DNA from: Favolaschia claudopus
Taxonomy: Eukaryota > Basidiomycota > Agaricomycetes > Agaricales > Mycenaceae
DNA: 64,000 bases
Direction: 5' to 3'
Assembly: GCA_037176885.1 (NCBI GenBank)
Contig: JAWWNJ010000015.1
Span: 992,001 to 1,056,000 of the forward strand
Below the pieces are notes generated by a model, which did no database searches, had not been told where the DNA came from, and was given only the letters and a program-made list of their open reading frames with translations. Below, piece by piece: positions 10,346-25,557 of this stretch (position 1 is its first letter; each line of letters starts with the position of its first letter). A program made the translations under genes and the position numbers.

Positions 10346-11665
10346 CGCACATCCCGCCCTCCCCTCCTTCCTCCTGCATGGCCCCATATGACGAAAAGAG
10401 AAATCAATTAAACGACCACCCCTCAGTCGACACCCCCGAAAACATATATAAAACCTTCGAAAAAAACGCGGAAAAGGACTGATAAAAGCATAAAAACGTC
10501 CGAATGGATTGAAGCTAACTGAGAGGGTGGTACTTGGGATTATTACTGTTAGTTAGTCTGTGTCTTGATGGCGTTGGTATACTCGAAAATCGCAGAAAAC
10601 GTTTCATTGGAGAGGATGTGTGATTTTGAGTTTTTCTCTGCGTGGTGGATATGAGAAACGAGAGGAGCGTTAAGCAGCTCGATCGATAGCAGATATCGCA
10701 AAGAGCGTTGAATTGACGATTGGTATATGATTTGAACGCCGCTCGAGTTGAAGAATGCCTCTACGCGCGACAATGGGAAAAGAGGAGCGGGAAAGTCCGA
10801 GAGGATGACGACGAGTGAGTACCAAGAAGGCACCGCTCGGGATGAGATCATCGAACTGCAACGACGACTGGGTTCGCAGCTGTTCGTCGATTGGGACGAG
10901 GACGCGTCATGGGATAGAGATGTGGTCATGAGCAAAACGTCTTTCTCTTCGTGACGACACGGACGCGAGGTTGAGGTCTCCGAATTGAGGAGCGTCAGGG
11001 CATCTGTTTACGGATTCTGTCGCCTATGGCGAATGGAGTTTTGGCCTGCGTGGGTTTGCAGGCGGGGAACGGCACGAACAATGGTAAGTAGAAGGACTTG
11101 GCTGAGAAGAAAGCGAGTCAATTGCCCCAAAGCGGACTCAATACGTGTCCCCAAGTGAACATGAATCATAATTCTCTCGTGCAGAGTTTCAACGGCGTGT
11201 TTTGAGTTTGTAAACCCACGGGGAGAGTGCAATTTTTGGTGGACAGCGTCTACCTCGTCATGACTTGATTGCGACTGAGAAAAATCGTGCGAAAAGGAAG
11301 GACAAAATATGCGATACGAGAACAAGGAGAGACCAGCATAGAGAAGATACAAGCAGACGTTAGAGGAGCATGGGGGGTCGATTACTTTAGATTACCCTTG
11401 GAGGTAAACCGCGGCGCCGAGCTGCGCCGAGTCGAACTCGCAAAATTGACAGGGGGGGATACTTGACCGAACACAGTGATTCTGCCAGAGACTTAGATCG
11501 TATACGAGGCTGCCAGTGATTTCTTTCTGCGAGTCGACTGGATGAAGGTGAAGGTCAAGAGCAAGCTAGGAACATCGTGACTCTAGTTTGTCACATCGAT
11601 TATTTTGGACTTGCCGCTCCGAACTTGGGCGGCTACTTGCAACCCTCCTCCGCTTGTCCTAAACG
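10346..11665. other. intergenic between copy B and VPS4
   Basis: Frames at 10549-10935 and 11008-11352 (both minus) are open for more than 110 codons but show no recognisable pattern. A plus-strand ATG at 11024 followed by a perfect GTAAGT donor at about 11082 is suggestive of a first exon, but no convincing second exon was found. I see no supported gene. Confidence 0.35.
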
Positions 11666-13383
<1,718 letters not shown>

Positions 13384-14547
13384 CATACACGGACTTTGTG
13401 CTTTCTCATTTTCTTTATTGTTGTGCATTTACGTTGTATAAAGGGTAACATAATCTATACCAAGTACTCTCCTAGAAAGTGACGCGATTGCGTCGGACGC
13501 CGCTGCTCCTCAGGTCTAGGCACTGGACGTCGTTGTCGAGCTCGAAACGCGGACTCGCAGAGCGCCCTTGTTCCAAATTAGGCTATCCTAGAACGAGATT
13601 CGACTTACTTCCGGAACGGGTTGTGGACTTTTATGGGCTATTCTCGGGTGTTGCGGCGGCGTCTCAAGCCACATGGCTCAAGCGACAGTGTATTCATCCG
13701 AGACCCGATTGAAGCGCCCTTGGCAAATTACCTCACAGCAAAAGGGATCAAATCTCGAATAAATTTCCAGCAAGCGAAATACGGTATTCAGTGAAGGGGA
13801 CGGCCAAGTTCCAACCGATTTCATCCTAATGCCTTGTTGTTGTCGGTAAGGCTGGCGTGAATCTCGACTGGCGGAGGCGACGAACGGAGCTTACATCTCC
13901 GGCTTTAGTTTTGCTGTTCCCGTCACGGCGAATATCAGGGGACTGAGGTTTCAGTGAAACAGACGCTAACAGACGGCGAACTGGTCTTACGTTCACTCAT
14001 TGTTGGTAAATTCACCGTTCCAAAACTCGAATCACTCCAAGAATGAAGAACAACGATACAATGGTATTCAAAGCAAGGTCCAAAGCAAGTAAAAAGCCGG
14101 AGGAGAGGTGGGTTGGTATGTAGGTGGGTGGAACAGAGGGGGGACGGAGGAGGGTACGCGGAAAGGGAGAGAACAGACGGGATAATTTACAAGAACTGTA
14201 GGTAGGTAGCTACAATTAGCAGGATATCGATACACTAGTAAGCAAAGCAATGCGAGAGGTCATCGACGGAAAGGAGGGCGTGGGGCATCCACAACCACGG
14301 CGGCATAAGTTGCGTAAAGAAAGGGCATAAGATCAAACAAACAGAGATATATTAATTCGACTCAGTCGAATGTGGGTTGGCTGACGTGAGGGGTCGTACA
14401 TAAATGCAATGCAACGAGGGAGGATTTGTGGCTTCGAGAGAGCTACTCAATTTCGTGGTCAGTTTGAGGTGTAGGAAACGACAGCGAAGAGGGGAAGACG
14501 TACAAGGCTCGAATGCTGGGTAGGTGTAAGGACTGCGTTGACAATGA
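13384..14547. other. intergenic, no gene recognised
   Basis: 3' ends of VPS4 (plus) and the next gene (minus) converge here. No frame shows a recognisable product on either strand. Confidence 0.45.
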
Positions 14548-15482
14548 TTAGATCTGGTGGGGGCCGCGAACCCATGACTTGCGCTCGTATTTGGGCCGCT
14601 TGTCGATGGTGATGACGGCGGGTTCAAAGTCGAGCACGTTGTTCTTGCGCTTTGCGAAATTGATCAGGATGGGCGGCATCACCACGTCCCCGTCGTCCTG
14701 TGTCCATCGAAAGTCAGTCAGCTCAGATTAAGACCCAAGTGGAAGTAACTTACGGGTGTGGTGGGCCCGCTGGAGTTGCTGGTGCTCATCGAGGGGGAGG
14801 AAGACTCGGAGCTCGACGATGGCGCGTATTCCGCCGCGCCGGAAGGCGGGTACCCGAGTTCCAAATCCATCCACTCGTCGTCTGCGTCGAATTCGAAGAG
14901 CAGCTCGGGCACCACAGGGGGCTCCTCGGGCTTGGGCGCCGGCCGCGGGCGCACATTGAAGATCTGCGCTTCCTGGGGCGGCACAGCGAATGCGAAGATG
15001 GGCTCGTTGGGGGTGACGGAGAAGCGCGAGGTGGGGCCGCGCCAGGGGACGTTCTTGCCGCGGAGGACGGTCGGTGCGGGTGCGGGTGCGACAGCGGAGG
15101 TGTACCCCGTGCTGACAGGGACGTCTGGCTGGGGGCGCGTCATCTCGGGGACGACGAGGCGGAGCGCGGGGCGGCCGCGTACGGCCTTGCTGAGCTGTGG
15201 AAGTGGGAGGATGGGCGAGGAGGCGGGGCTGGTCTCGATGATGGGGAGGGGGACGACGGAGACCTGGTTCCCGGGGCAGTTGACTGCGCGCTCGATGTTG
15301 ATGGCTAGGCCAAGCTTTTTAGCGCGGGTGCGAGCGTGGTGCGTGGGGTGCGTCGCGGCGCGCGTGGAGGCGGCGACGAAATGGTAATGCTCGTTGGCCT
15401 GCTTGAGGATCGATGAAAGGCGCAAGAAGTGGGGAGTTGAGAGGGCGGGGCGGCAGGGTTGGTGGGAAGACGACCGGGTCAT
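14548..15482 (-). CDS. unrecognised 292-aa protein
   Basis: Two exons, 15482-14754 and 14697-14548, joined in phase 0 by a 56-nt intron with GTAAGT and ACACAG ends. The N-terminal part has FLRLSSILKQANEHYHFVAAS and a basic RTRAKKLGLAINIERAV segment. The middle is Pro/Ala/Val-rich; then comes an acidic LFEFDADDEWMDLELG patch and a Ser-run. The last exon holds VVMPPILINFAKRKN followed by VITIDKRPKYERKSW and a short basic tail. The gene is convergent with VPS4 and divergent from RPA12, with about 460 bp between start codons. I recognise no family. The conserved-looking C-terminus encoded by its own exon argues that it is a real gene. Confidence 0.75.
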
Positions 15483-15939
15483 TGTGGTTTGGGTTAGGGA
15501 ACAAAGAGGTAAGTGCTCGTGTGGATGGAGGGATGCCCGTTTGAAATGACGATGGAACAGATAGATAAAGGGGAGAGGGGTCGTAAGTCTTCACTGAAGG
15601 GAAGAGCGAAGGTGGGGTGAGGAGACTGGAGACTTTCTGCCGCCATTTGCGCGAACTTATACAACTCTACACTTGGACCCACAAACCGATCGTACTTGGA
15701 ACAAAAGACAGGGCCATATTCGGTAATCCTATTGTTTGGGATAGGCGCTCAGGCGGGCGGAAGGGCGGAGCAGATGAACAAGAACCAGAAGACAGCACCT
15801 TTACGGCCATTCTCAATTGTCCTTGTACTCGGATTTGGACAAGTTATTGTATTTCGTCACGCGTCACGATGTGACGGCTTGATATCAAGTGATCGCGTCC
15901 GGTTTCTGCCAGAAACGAATTGAATTGGGATTGCACTGA
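15483..15939. promoter_or_regulatory. divergent promoter region between the orphan gene and RPA12
   Basis: About 460 bp separate the two start codons. No coding pattern is seen; two short plus-strand frames inside are uninformative. Promoter assignment is from gene orientation only. Confidence 0.4.
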
Positions 15940-16506
15940 ATGGTTGGCGCACACAAGATAGGTTAGATTTTTTCCAGGATAGTCGAAGTGGGACTGACGG
16001 CGCTAGTTTGCAGGCTCGCTGCTGTTTTGCCCTCGGTGCGGCACTCTACTGGAGCTGCCGAAGGATGGAGAAGTCGATGTAACGTGCGAGCAATGTGGTC
16101 ATGTCGAGCCGGCTAGCTGTGGGTCCATATGTTTCTTCCCGATTCGCAACCTACAGCTGATTTCTGGGCTGGGATCTTTCCGGCAAATAGCGTATGAGAA
16201 CATCGAGATCACGACGCGATCGGACCCAGACGCGTTCCCGTCTGCACTGAGGCAGAAGAGGAAGACGCAAACAAAACTACATGACTCGGGGAATAAGGGA
16301 ACACTGGTCAGAGGCCGTGATTGGGCGTCTACGCCATTGTCTTTTTGCTGATATCTGCGTGCGTTGGACAGATCTCCGAAAAATGCCCATCGTGTGGAGC
16401 GCTAGAAGCGTACTCGAAAGAGATACAGCTGCGCAGCGTCGACGAAGGCACGACAATCTTCATGGAGTGCACAACCTGCAATCATGGATGGAGGGTGAAC
16501 AATTGA
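15940..16506 (+). CDS. RPA12: RNA polymerase I subunit Rpa12 (TFIIS-like zinc ribbon)
   Basis: Four exons (15940-15961, 16014-16118, 16191-16306, 16372-16506) encode 125 aa, the normal size. The N-terminal zinc ribbon reads LLFCPRCGTLLELP followed by CEQCGHVEPAS (two CxxC pairs). A linker with YENIEI and RQKRKTQTK follows, then the C-terminal TFIIS-type ribbon: CPSCGALEAYSKEIQLRSVD, EGTTIFMECTTCNHGW, ending RVNN. The acidic DE of RSVDEGTT is the hairpin that reaches the Pol I active site for RNA cleavage. The start is the short exon MVGAHKI, joined in phase 1; the first-exon ATG is the least certain part. The third donor was taken as GTCAGA at 16307; GTGATT about 10 nt later is an alternative adding three residues. 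Convergent with OST5. Confidence 0.9.
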
Positions 16507-16649
16507 AAACGAGTTCGAGGTGTTGTATCAAGAGATTCGTTGTGACACGTTTTGGACGTTTATCGACGACTGCCGCGTCTGAGTGGGTTCTAGGCAGCGG
16601 GTCAAGCGAAAGCATGGCTGGTCGAGAACTAAAAGCGTGTTATTTTGTA

Positions 16650-17003
16650 CTATACGTTTACTCCAACGGTGCAGAAGAGGGCAACAACACCGAAGCCGCC
16701 CAGGATGCTTGCCACGGAAGCGACACCGACTTCGCGAACAGGAATGGTCGTTTTTTGTACTCTGTCGAGACGTTACCGACCACAAAGCAACACGAAAATG
16801 AGGGCGAGCGTACGTTGACACGTAGAAAGCCAGGACGAATGTGAGAAATAAGAGAAAGAACGCGAGGTACGGCAACAGGCCGACTGGGACGATTGGGGCG
16901 AAGGGCGGGGAGGTGGTATACGCGGACTAGAGTTGCGTCGTCAACGACGAGCACACTGATAAGTAAATTGGATTAGACCTGCCTGGAGAGCGAGATAGTC
17001 CAT
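16650..17003 (-). CDS. OST5: oligosaccharyltransferase subunit Ost5-like
   Basis: Three exons (17003-16983, 16926-16814, 16761-16650) give 81 aa, matching the usual 80-86. It has two hydrophobic helices: VGLLPYLAFFLLFLTFVLAF, and VASILGGFGVVALFCTVGV near the end, separated by a TTIPVREVG loop. That loop plus the GFGVVALFC-VGV terminus are characteristic of the fungal Ost5/TMEM258 family, a small ER-membrane subunit of the N-glycosylation complex. The first exon codes MDYLALQ and its splice site reads CAG|GCAGGT. Only a GC-AG intron keeps the frame; a GT donor one base later breaks it. Start codons of OST5 and YOP1 are divergent, about 225 bp apart. Confidence 0.85.
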
Positions 17004-17227
17004 GATTCTGAGTGTGACTGTGACATCAGACCCACCTACGTAGACCGTGACGCGTCAACGGTATCCCTCGCTCGTATCTCTCTTGTCTCCCCCCACCACA
17101 ACCTCCACCACACCCCAATCCAATCTTCACCAATTGTACGTCCTTCTCTTTTCTGTTTTTCTGTTGTCTTTTTCGTTACGGTGCTCGACGCTGACGTTCG
17201 CCTGCCTCGTTGGCTCCATCCATGCAG
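17004..17227. promoter_or_regulatory. shared upstream region of OST5 and YOP1
   Basis: The 224 bp between divergent start codons contain CT-rich stretches typical of fungal promoters and 5'UTRs. A possible 5'UTR intron of YOP1 ends at the CCATGCAG directly before its ATG. Confidence 0.4.
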
Positions 17228-18061
17228 ATGTCCGCCGCTCAAAAAGTGCAGCAGCACCCCATGTTCGTCCAGGCGCAGGGGAGCATCTCCTACTACCACG
17301 ACCAGCTCGACAAGGAGGTACGTTCCCCCTCGCTTTTTTGTGTGTAAGAGAGACAAGAAAGCTGACGCCGCACACGACTTTTCCTTTTTCCAGCTGACCA
17401 AGTACCCCGTCCTCAACACCTTCGAGCAGCGCACCCAAGTCCCCAAAACCTACGCCGTCATCGGCGGCGCCGCCCTGCTCGTCATCCTCCACCTCATCAA
17501 CCCCCTCGCGAAGCCCATTTCGAACCTCGTCGGCTGGGCTCTCCCCGCGTACCTCTCCTTCAAAGCCATCGAGACGCCCCAGCCCCAGGACGATACGCAG
17601 TGGCTTACCTACTGGGTGGTGTTTGGGTTCTTCAACTTCCTGGAGAGCTTCGCGCTCCGTATTGTGTTGTACTACCTCCCTTGGTATTTCGCGTTCAAGA
17701 CCATCTTTATCCTCTGGTTGCAGCTCCCTGCCTTCCGCGTGAGTAGCGTTATTCCTTCCTTCTTTTTATCACCAGGCTTCGTCCGTGGGGGCTGCTACTT
17801 TTTTTCTCTGGCCGCACGGATGCTGTATTACGACACGCACGCGTCTACGCGGTCGCTCCCGTGTGTTTCCGGCGTGTCGTCACCCGTTGCTGATCGCTCG
17901 CTCGCTTACCTTGACCTTACTGACATCCTCTGCTTGCTCGGTTACAGGGCGCACAAACGACCTATCACACGGTCCTCAAGCCTGTCCTCGCCAACGTTTC
18001 CTCTCGCCAGGTCGCCCCCGCCACAACCGGTGCCGCCAACGATGCGCTTCATCGCGATTGA
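17228..18061 (+). CDS. YOP1: Yop1/REEP5-type ER-shaping protein
   Basis: Three exons (17228-17317, 17394-17738, 17948-18061), all phase 0, encode 182 aa, as in yeast Yop1. The TB2/DP1/HVA22 domain is clear: TQVPKTYAVIGGAALLVILH, LINPLAKPISNLVGWALPAY, LSFKAIETPQPQDDTQWLTY, WVVFGFFNFLESFALRIVLY and LPWYFAFKTIFILWLQLPAF. These form two hydrophobic hairpins that bend ER tubules with reticulons. The C-terminal exon begins GAQTTYHTVLKPVL, the conserved amphipathic tail. The second intron is 209 nt, longer than the local norm. ATG 17228 directly follows a CAG, so a 5'UTR intron or an upstream alternative start cannot be ruled out, but MSAAQKVQQHPMF makes a normal N-terminus. Confidence 0.93.
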
Positions 18062-18726
18062 GTGTGCGGGTCGCTGGATGATTTGCATGCTGGATTATGA
18101 TATCCAGAATGTTCAGAATGAATGAATGGGGTTTTTGTCCTATCCTACGTTACGTCCAGCCTAGAACGATCTTCGTCCTGTTTTACTTTTACTACATGGC
18201 CTTAACTCTTTCTTTATTACTCTCTGCCTTTGCTCCCTTACGATCCACGTAGACGTACCTAGTGTCACTGTGTAGTTACATAGCTGCCTCTACGTATGCC
18301 TGCATGTACACGTAACGCGTAATGCCCCGCTATTCTGGCGTTTTGAGGTGACTCTCGATACACGATTTTGGGCATGGACTGAGACATTGGACTGAGCTAC
18401 ATTGTTCACTCATTGGGAAATTGGCGCTGGAGAAGAAACAAGGTCCTAGTATGTGGATCCAGCTTTGTAGTAGTTCAAAGGTTTGCGTATTACATGGGAT
18501 ATGCCAATGGGATGTAAATGAGATGGACGACGACAAAAAAAGAAAGCGGGGATAATAATTAAGCTTAACCGGGACGAGGAGATATGGACGATAGAAGAAA
18601 GATGCGTGTTGTATTGACGGATGTGCAGGGACGATATGATGTACAGCAGTTTGCACAAATACAGCATGCAAGGGAGCGCTCATGAAGGCGAGGCAAGGCA
18701 AGCGCTCATGGAGGCGAGGTAAGCGC
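18062..18726. other. intergenic between convergent YOP1 and SEC4
   Basis: 3' regions of two convergent genes. A GGCGAGGNAAGCGCTCATGA word is repeated around 18675-18730 next to the SEC4 stop. No gene seen. Confidence 0.45.
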
Positions 18727-19609
<883 letters not shown>

Positions 19610-19736
19610 GGTGGACGACGAGGGCGACGACGACGAGGGACGGTGTAGAAAGCAGTGAGGACCGGAGTGAGTGACTTTGGGTGTGACACGTTACATCTCT
19701 CCCTCTTACCTCTACCACCACACCAATAATTCTACA
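19610..19736. promoter_or_regulatory. 127-bp divergent promoter between SEC4 and actin
   Basis: Only 127 bp separate the two start codons. The sequence holds a GACGA-repeat stretch on the SEC4 side, a TGTGACACG motif near the middle and CT-rich runs (TCTCTCCCTCTTACCTCTAC) just before the actin ATG. No separate TATA box stands out. Confidence 0.55.
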
Positions 19737-21310
<1,574 letters not shown>

Positions 21311-21540
21311 GCTGCTGTTATCATGATGACTACCTTTCATGGCGGACGTTTTGGATTGATTGTTCTTGTGCTTCTAATTACAGAGCGTTCTGCGTGGTTG
21401 TCTCTTTTAGCTTAGTTTTTTTCTTCTGCGAGATATCACGAAAAATGAAAATGGCCGTTTTTTATGTGTAGAGCGTGTAGTGTCCAGGATCTGGTTTTTC
21501 TGCGTCGAAAGTCGAAAGTTGCGGAGAGAGGGTTTGCCTT

Positions 21541-21760
21541 GCTTTGACTGCATAAGGGAATCTGCGAAGAGGTTGTTTGTCACAGTCCTTTGGTAGTATT
21601 CTATGTGTAGAATGCGTCGTGTTCAATATTATGTTAGGGTGAATTTTCTACCTCAAGATCCAAGGGCTCTACCGTGTGAGAGCGCCAGGAACGACACTGA
21701 GCGCTTTGACCGCAAAAGGAAATCTGTGAAGAGGTTGTTTGTCACGGTCCTTTGGTAATA
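21541..21760 (+). repeat. 58-bp imperfect direct repeat downstream of actin
   Basis: Copies at 21541-21598 and 21703-21760 both begin GCTTTGAC and run to TTGGTA-TA, with about eight mismatches. They share GAAGAGGTTGTTTGTCAC. They lie in the actin 3' region; the function is unknown. Confidence 0.75.
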
Positions 21761-21965
21761 ATTTCCGAGCGGACGCGCCACGTTTGTTCACTCTTTACGT
21801 CTCCCAACGCGAGGACGCTTCGTGGCGAAGACTCTCAAAATAACTTGGACTGCTTCACTGCTTGTTCCTGCCTACTCCTCTGCTGCCTTACTGCTTTAAA
21901 TTCCTGCTCGTCGTTAACAAACGCAACTATCTAATTTTTGGCTTTCAAATTTTTACGATATCGAC

Positions 21966-23257
21966 ATGTCTGCCGCCGCACGCGCAGAAGCCCGGCGCAA
22001 AGCGATTCTGAGTCGCGGGGGTGACCGGCTTGCGAAATTGACGACTTCGGGGAGGGGGGAGGATAATCCGGTGTATGTTCGTGAATGTGGGTGTTTTGCT
22101 GTCTTTCTTTCCGAAATGATTTTTTGGGTCTCTTGAGCGCGTAAGATATTGAATAAATGACTGTAGTGACACCGGACCCGCCGCTGCCGACCTTTCCGCC
22201 TACGCCTGCTGCTTCGCCGGGGAGGACGGCGACGACGAATCTTGAAAATTTTGTGGGGGAGGATGCGGGGTATGCGTATGCTGAGACGCCGGGGAGAGTG
22301 CGTTCGAGGGTGCCGTCGAATGCGAGCAATGTGCGCTCGAGGGTACCGTCTAATGCGAGCACGCAGGACCAGAATCCGTTTGGAATGCCGGACCCGTCTG
22401 CATGGTCGGGTGAGCAGCAGGCACAGTTTTTGCAGGCGTTGATGGGGGGTGGGGGTGCGCCGACGATGCCTGCGCTCATGCAGAATGCGGGTGCGGGTGT
22501 GGATGCTGGGGAGATGAATGGGATGAATGGGAATCCGTTTGCGGGGATGCCGGGGATGGAGAATAGTCCGTTTGCGGCGCTCATGCAGATGGCTGCGGCG
22601 GGGGGCGGCGGTGGTGAGGGCAACAACAACATTGGAGGAGGGATGGGAATGGGGAAGGCGCCAGATGTTGCGGCGCCGAAGACGCTGCTGCAGCGGCTGA
22701 TGCCGGCGGTGCATTTCCTGGCGGTTTGGGCGTTGTTGCTGTATTTTGTGCTTGTGATGGAGCCGGGGCTGCATAATGTTGGTGGCGGGGAGGGTGAGAC
22801 GGGTGGGATTGGGTTTGCTTGGAGATGGAAAAAGCTTGCTGCTCAGGCCAAAGGGCAACTGGGTGCGGCAAGTGGGTGGGGGGTGCAGTTCATAGTAAGT
22901 CTTTTTTTCTCTCTCATATTTTCCGCGGTGTATTGATGGACGGGGCTTGTAGCCGTTTTTCTGGGCATTTGTGACGCTGGAACTCGTATTGCACTCGTTG
23001 CGTATATTTTCGGGATTCGTGAGTTCATTCCTGTATATTTTCTTCTGGCATCTAACTTAGAACCATTGCTGCAGGATGCTTTCCGACCACCAACGATACT
23101 TGCTCTTGCGCTCCCGCATCTGCCCCCACGCGTGTCGTCGGTGATTGTGTATGGGATGAAGTATATGCAGATGGGGTCGATGTTCATGGACGATGTTGCC
23201 GCGGTTGTCGTTGGGATTGGGCTTGTAATCTGGCTGGCAACATGGTCTAAAACGTAG
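21966..23257 (+). CDS. GET2: Get2-like subunit of the tail-anchored protein insertion complex
   Basis: Four exons (21966-22080, 22167-22894, 22953-23018, 23075-23257) give 363 aa. The N-terminus has the Get2 signature: positively charged ARAEARRKAILSRGGDRLAK followed by TTSGRGEDNPVY, which captures the Get3 ATPase. A long Gly/Met/Asn-rich linker follows. Then come three hydrophobic segments: PAVHFLAVWALLLYFVLVME, PFFWAFVTLELVLHSLRIF, and VAAVVVGIGLVIWLATW at the end. This is the topology of the ER receptor subunit Get2 (CAML in animals), which works with Get1 to insert tail-anchored proteins. The exon 1 donor was set at GTGAAT (22081); GTGGGT a few bases on is an alternative. Only 153 bp separate its stop from the start of the downstream RBM25-like gene. 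Confidence 0.85.
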
Positions 23258-23410
23258 CTATCCTCAACTGTAGTCTCTCGATCCTTATTTGCCCCAAAAA
23301 ATTAGAAAAAAGGAAAAGCGTGCGATTGAGGTGTAAGCGTGGCGTGTTTGCATTGGAAGGCTTTAGCGTTTTCTCCCGCCCCGACTCACACTTGGTCAAA
23401 CTTCGCGCCC

Positions 23411-25437
23411 ATGCAGCAAAATCGTCTGGGGCTTGGCCTACGGCCGCCCCTGCCATCGTACGGCCAGGGCCCGTCGATATCTGCCCTAGCTTACCAGCAA
23501 CAAGCGCAGATGCAGCCTCAGAAACAAACGACTCTCTTTGTGGGCTCAATCTCTGGCGGCATCACAGACTCAACGCTCAATGAGCTTCTCACCGCGTGTG
23601 GCGTTGTAAAATCCTTCAAACGACTTATCACCCCCGCCAATAAGCCCCAGGGTTTTGGCTTTGCCGAGTTTGAAGAACCTGATGGTGCTTTGCGTGCGTT
23701 GGCATTGCTCAATAATGTCGAGCTGCCTGCTCTCGAGGAAGGATGCGCAAATAAGAAGTTACTGGTGCGCACAAATACCTCTTTGCATTGGTTCAGATAT
23801 TGACATCTCTAGAGATCAAAGCTGACGAAAAAACTCGCTCTTTTTTGGACGCCTATGCTTCCACACGGCCACTCGATCCCGGCGCTGCGCAGACCTCCAA
23901 AGCTGCCATCGACAACGTCGTTGCCGAAATCAACCGTTTTGCCAACGACACAACGTCGCAAAAGGAAAAGTACGTCGTTCCTCCCCACCTGCACGATCTC
24001 CAGGAGGCAGATCTGCCGGAGACGCAGCGCGGGCTCGTCATCTCTGAGATTGCCCAATTCCGCGAACGTGCGGCCAAGCGCGAGCGCGAGAAGATGCGTG
24101 AGCTTCAATCACAGATTCCACAGCCTGTCGCTGCGCCGAGTGGACCTAAGATGCGGGAGTGGGGGCGGCCGAAAGAGGAGCCGCCGAAGCAGCAGGAGCA
24201 GCGGAGTGCGCCGCGTGAGCAGGGTATGGGCAAGGGGGCGCAGGGGTATGACAAACCGGTCGATTTTGTGCGGGAGAGGGAGAGGGATCGGGACTCGCGA
24301 CGGCCGACACAGACGGATGAGGAGCTTGAGGCAGAGCGGAAAGAGGGTCGTAGAAGGGATGAGGAAGTGTCTTTTAGAGACGTACGTGCTTTTATTTATC
24401 TTCTATGTTCACCAGTGCTGACCATCGAAAGCGTGAGCGTCGGTACGAGCCGAGGGAGCGCGCACGTATCTCCGCGCTGGAGCGTACCATTGCGCGCCAA
24501 CGGCAGGCGGCTGAGAATGAGGCTCGGGATCGCGTCGATCTTCGTGCTAGACTTGAAGCCTGGGACGATGACGAGAGCGATGAATTTTTCTACACAGACC
24601 GCGCGCGGTGGCGTACTCTACGTGCAAGAAACCTCGCAGCTGAACAACAAGCCGACGCGACGAGTGCTGCTTTCGAGCAGGAGGAGGCTGCCAACTTGGC
24701 GCGTGAGAGCGAAGATTTCCTTGCTCGGCAGATGGGTGAGATGCAGGCACTCGCTGAGGAACAGCGACGAGCAGGTCTGCTGCTGGACGACGGTGCCCCC
24801 GTGCGGTTGAGTGTGTCGCTAGGTCCCCTTGCTGCACAGAAGGATGCACAACGCGAGAAGGAGGGCGGACGGGAAGGCGTCTTTGGTGCGGAAGAGGATG
24901 AAGAAGAGGCGACGCGGAAGAGGAAGGTACCGTTGGTGAAGCTCGACTTTAGTGCGGCGGAGGCAGGGCCGGAGGCGACGCGTGAGCGACTAGAGTCGAT
25001 GAAAACGAATGTCCCATCGGAAAGAGAAACGTTGTTCAAGAGCAAAGTGCGGTGGGACGGAATGACCGACGTGCGTTCGCTACTTTTTACATATCGGACC
25101 TGGACACTAATGATTGTTGTGCAGAGTATGATTGACCGCAAATTTGAGCCGTTGGTGAAGCGCTTGATGACACAATATCTGGGCGATGCAGAAGAGGCGG
25201 AGGAATTGATAATGTTTGTGGTTGAGCATCTCAAAGACCACAAAGGTCCGGCGAAACTCACCGAGGGGCTTGAACCAGTGCGTCGCTTTGCCTTGTTTCT
25301 CTTCTGCCATTGACCATCTTTTGAAGGTTCTTGAAGAGGAGGCCATCGAAGTGACAACGGCTGTTTGGCGCCAACTCATCTTTGAGAGTATGGCATATGG
25401 CGAAGGTCTACATACAGACCGTATGACTGTCGACTGA
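23411..25437 (+). CDS. RBM25-like splicing factor (RRM + PWI)
   Basis: Five exons (23411-23764, 23815-24381, 24432-25070, 25125-25277, 25327-25437) encode 607 aa. An RRM near residue 40 carries RNP2 TLFVGSISGGIT and RNP1 QGFGFAEFEEPD. The middle is a long charged Arg/Glu/Asp coiled-coil-like region (ERERDRDSRRPTQTDEELEA). The C-terminus is a PWI domain: SMIDRKFEPLVKRLMTQYLG, then ELIMFVVEHLKDHKGP and IEVTTAVWRQLIFESMAYGE. This is the RRM-RE/ED-PWI order of RBM25 (Snu71-related), a U1 snRNP-associated regulator of 5' splice-site choice. Its own introns are 49-54 nt and three of the four end in AAG or GAG rather than CAG/TAG. The start ATG was chosen because the RRM begins about 40 residues later and upstream codons look non-conserved. 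Confidence 0.9.
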
Positions 25438-25557
25438 TCGTGCGGACGCTACTACCTCTGTCGATGTTCGGTGCACCTCAGAAGGAAGTGAGTGAGTTGT
25501 TAGATCCTTTGTCTTGCCTATTGCTACGCTACTTGGGCTTTCCTACTCGTTTTGTCG

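Noticed and set aside
11024..11090. plus-strand ATG frame ending in a perfect GTAAGT donor
   Set aside because: No second exon with protein-like content could be joined, and the opposite strand is equally open.
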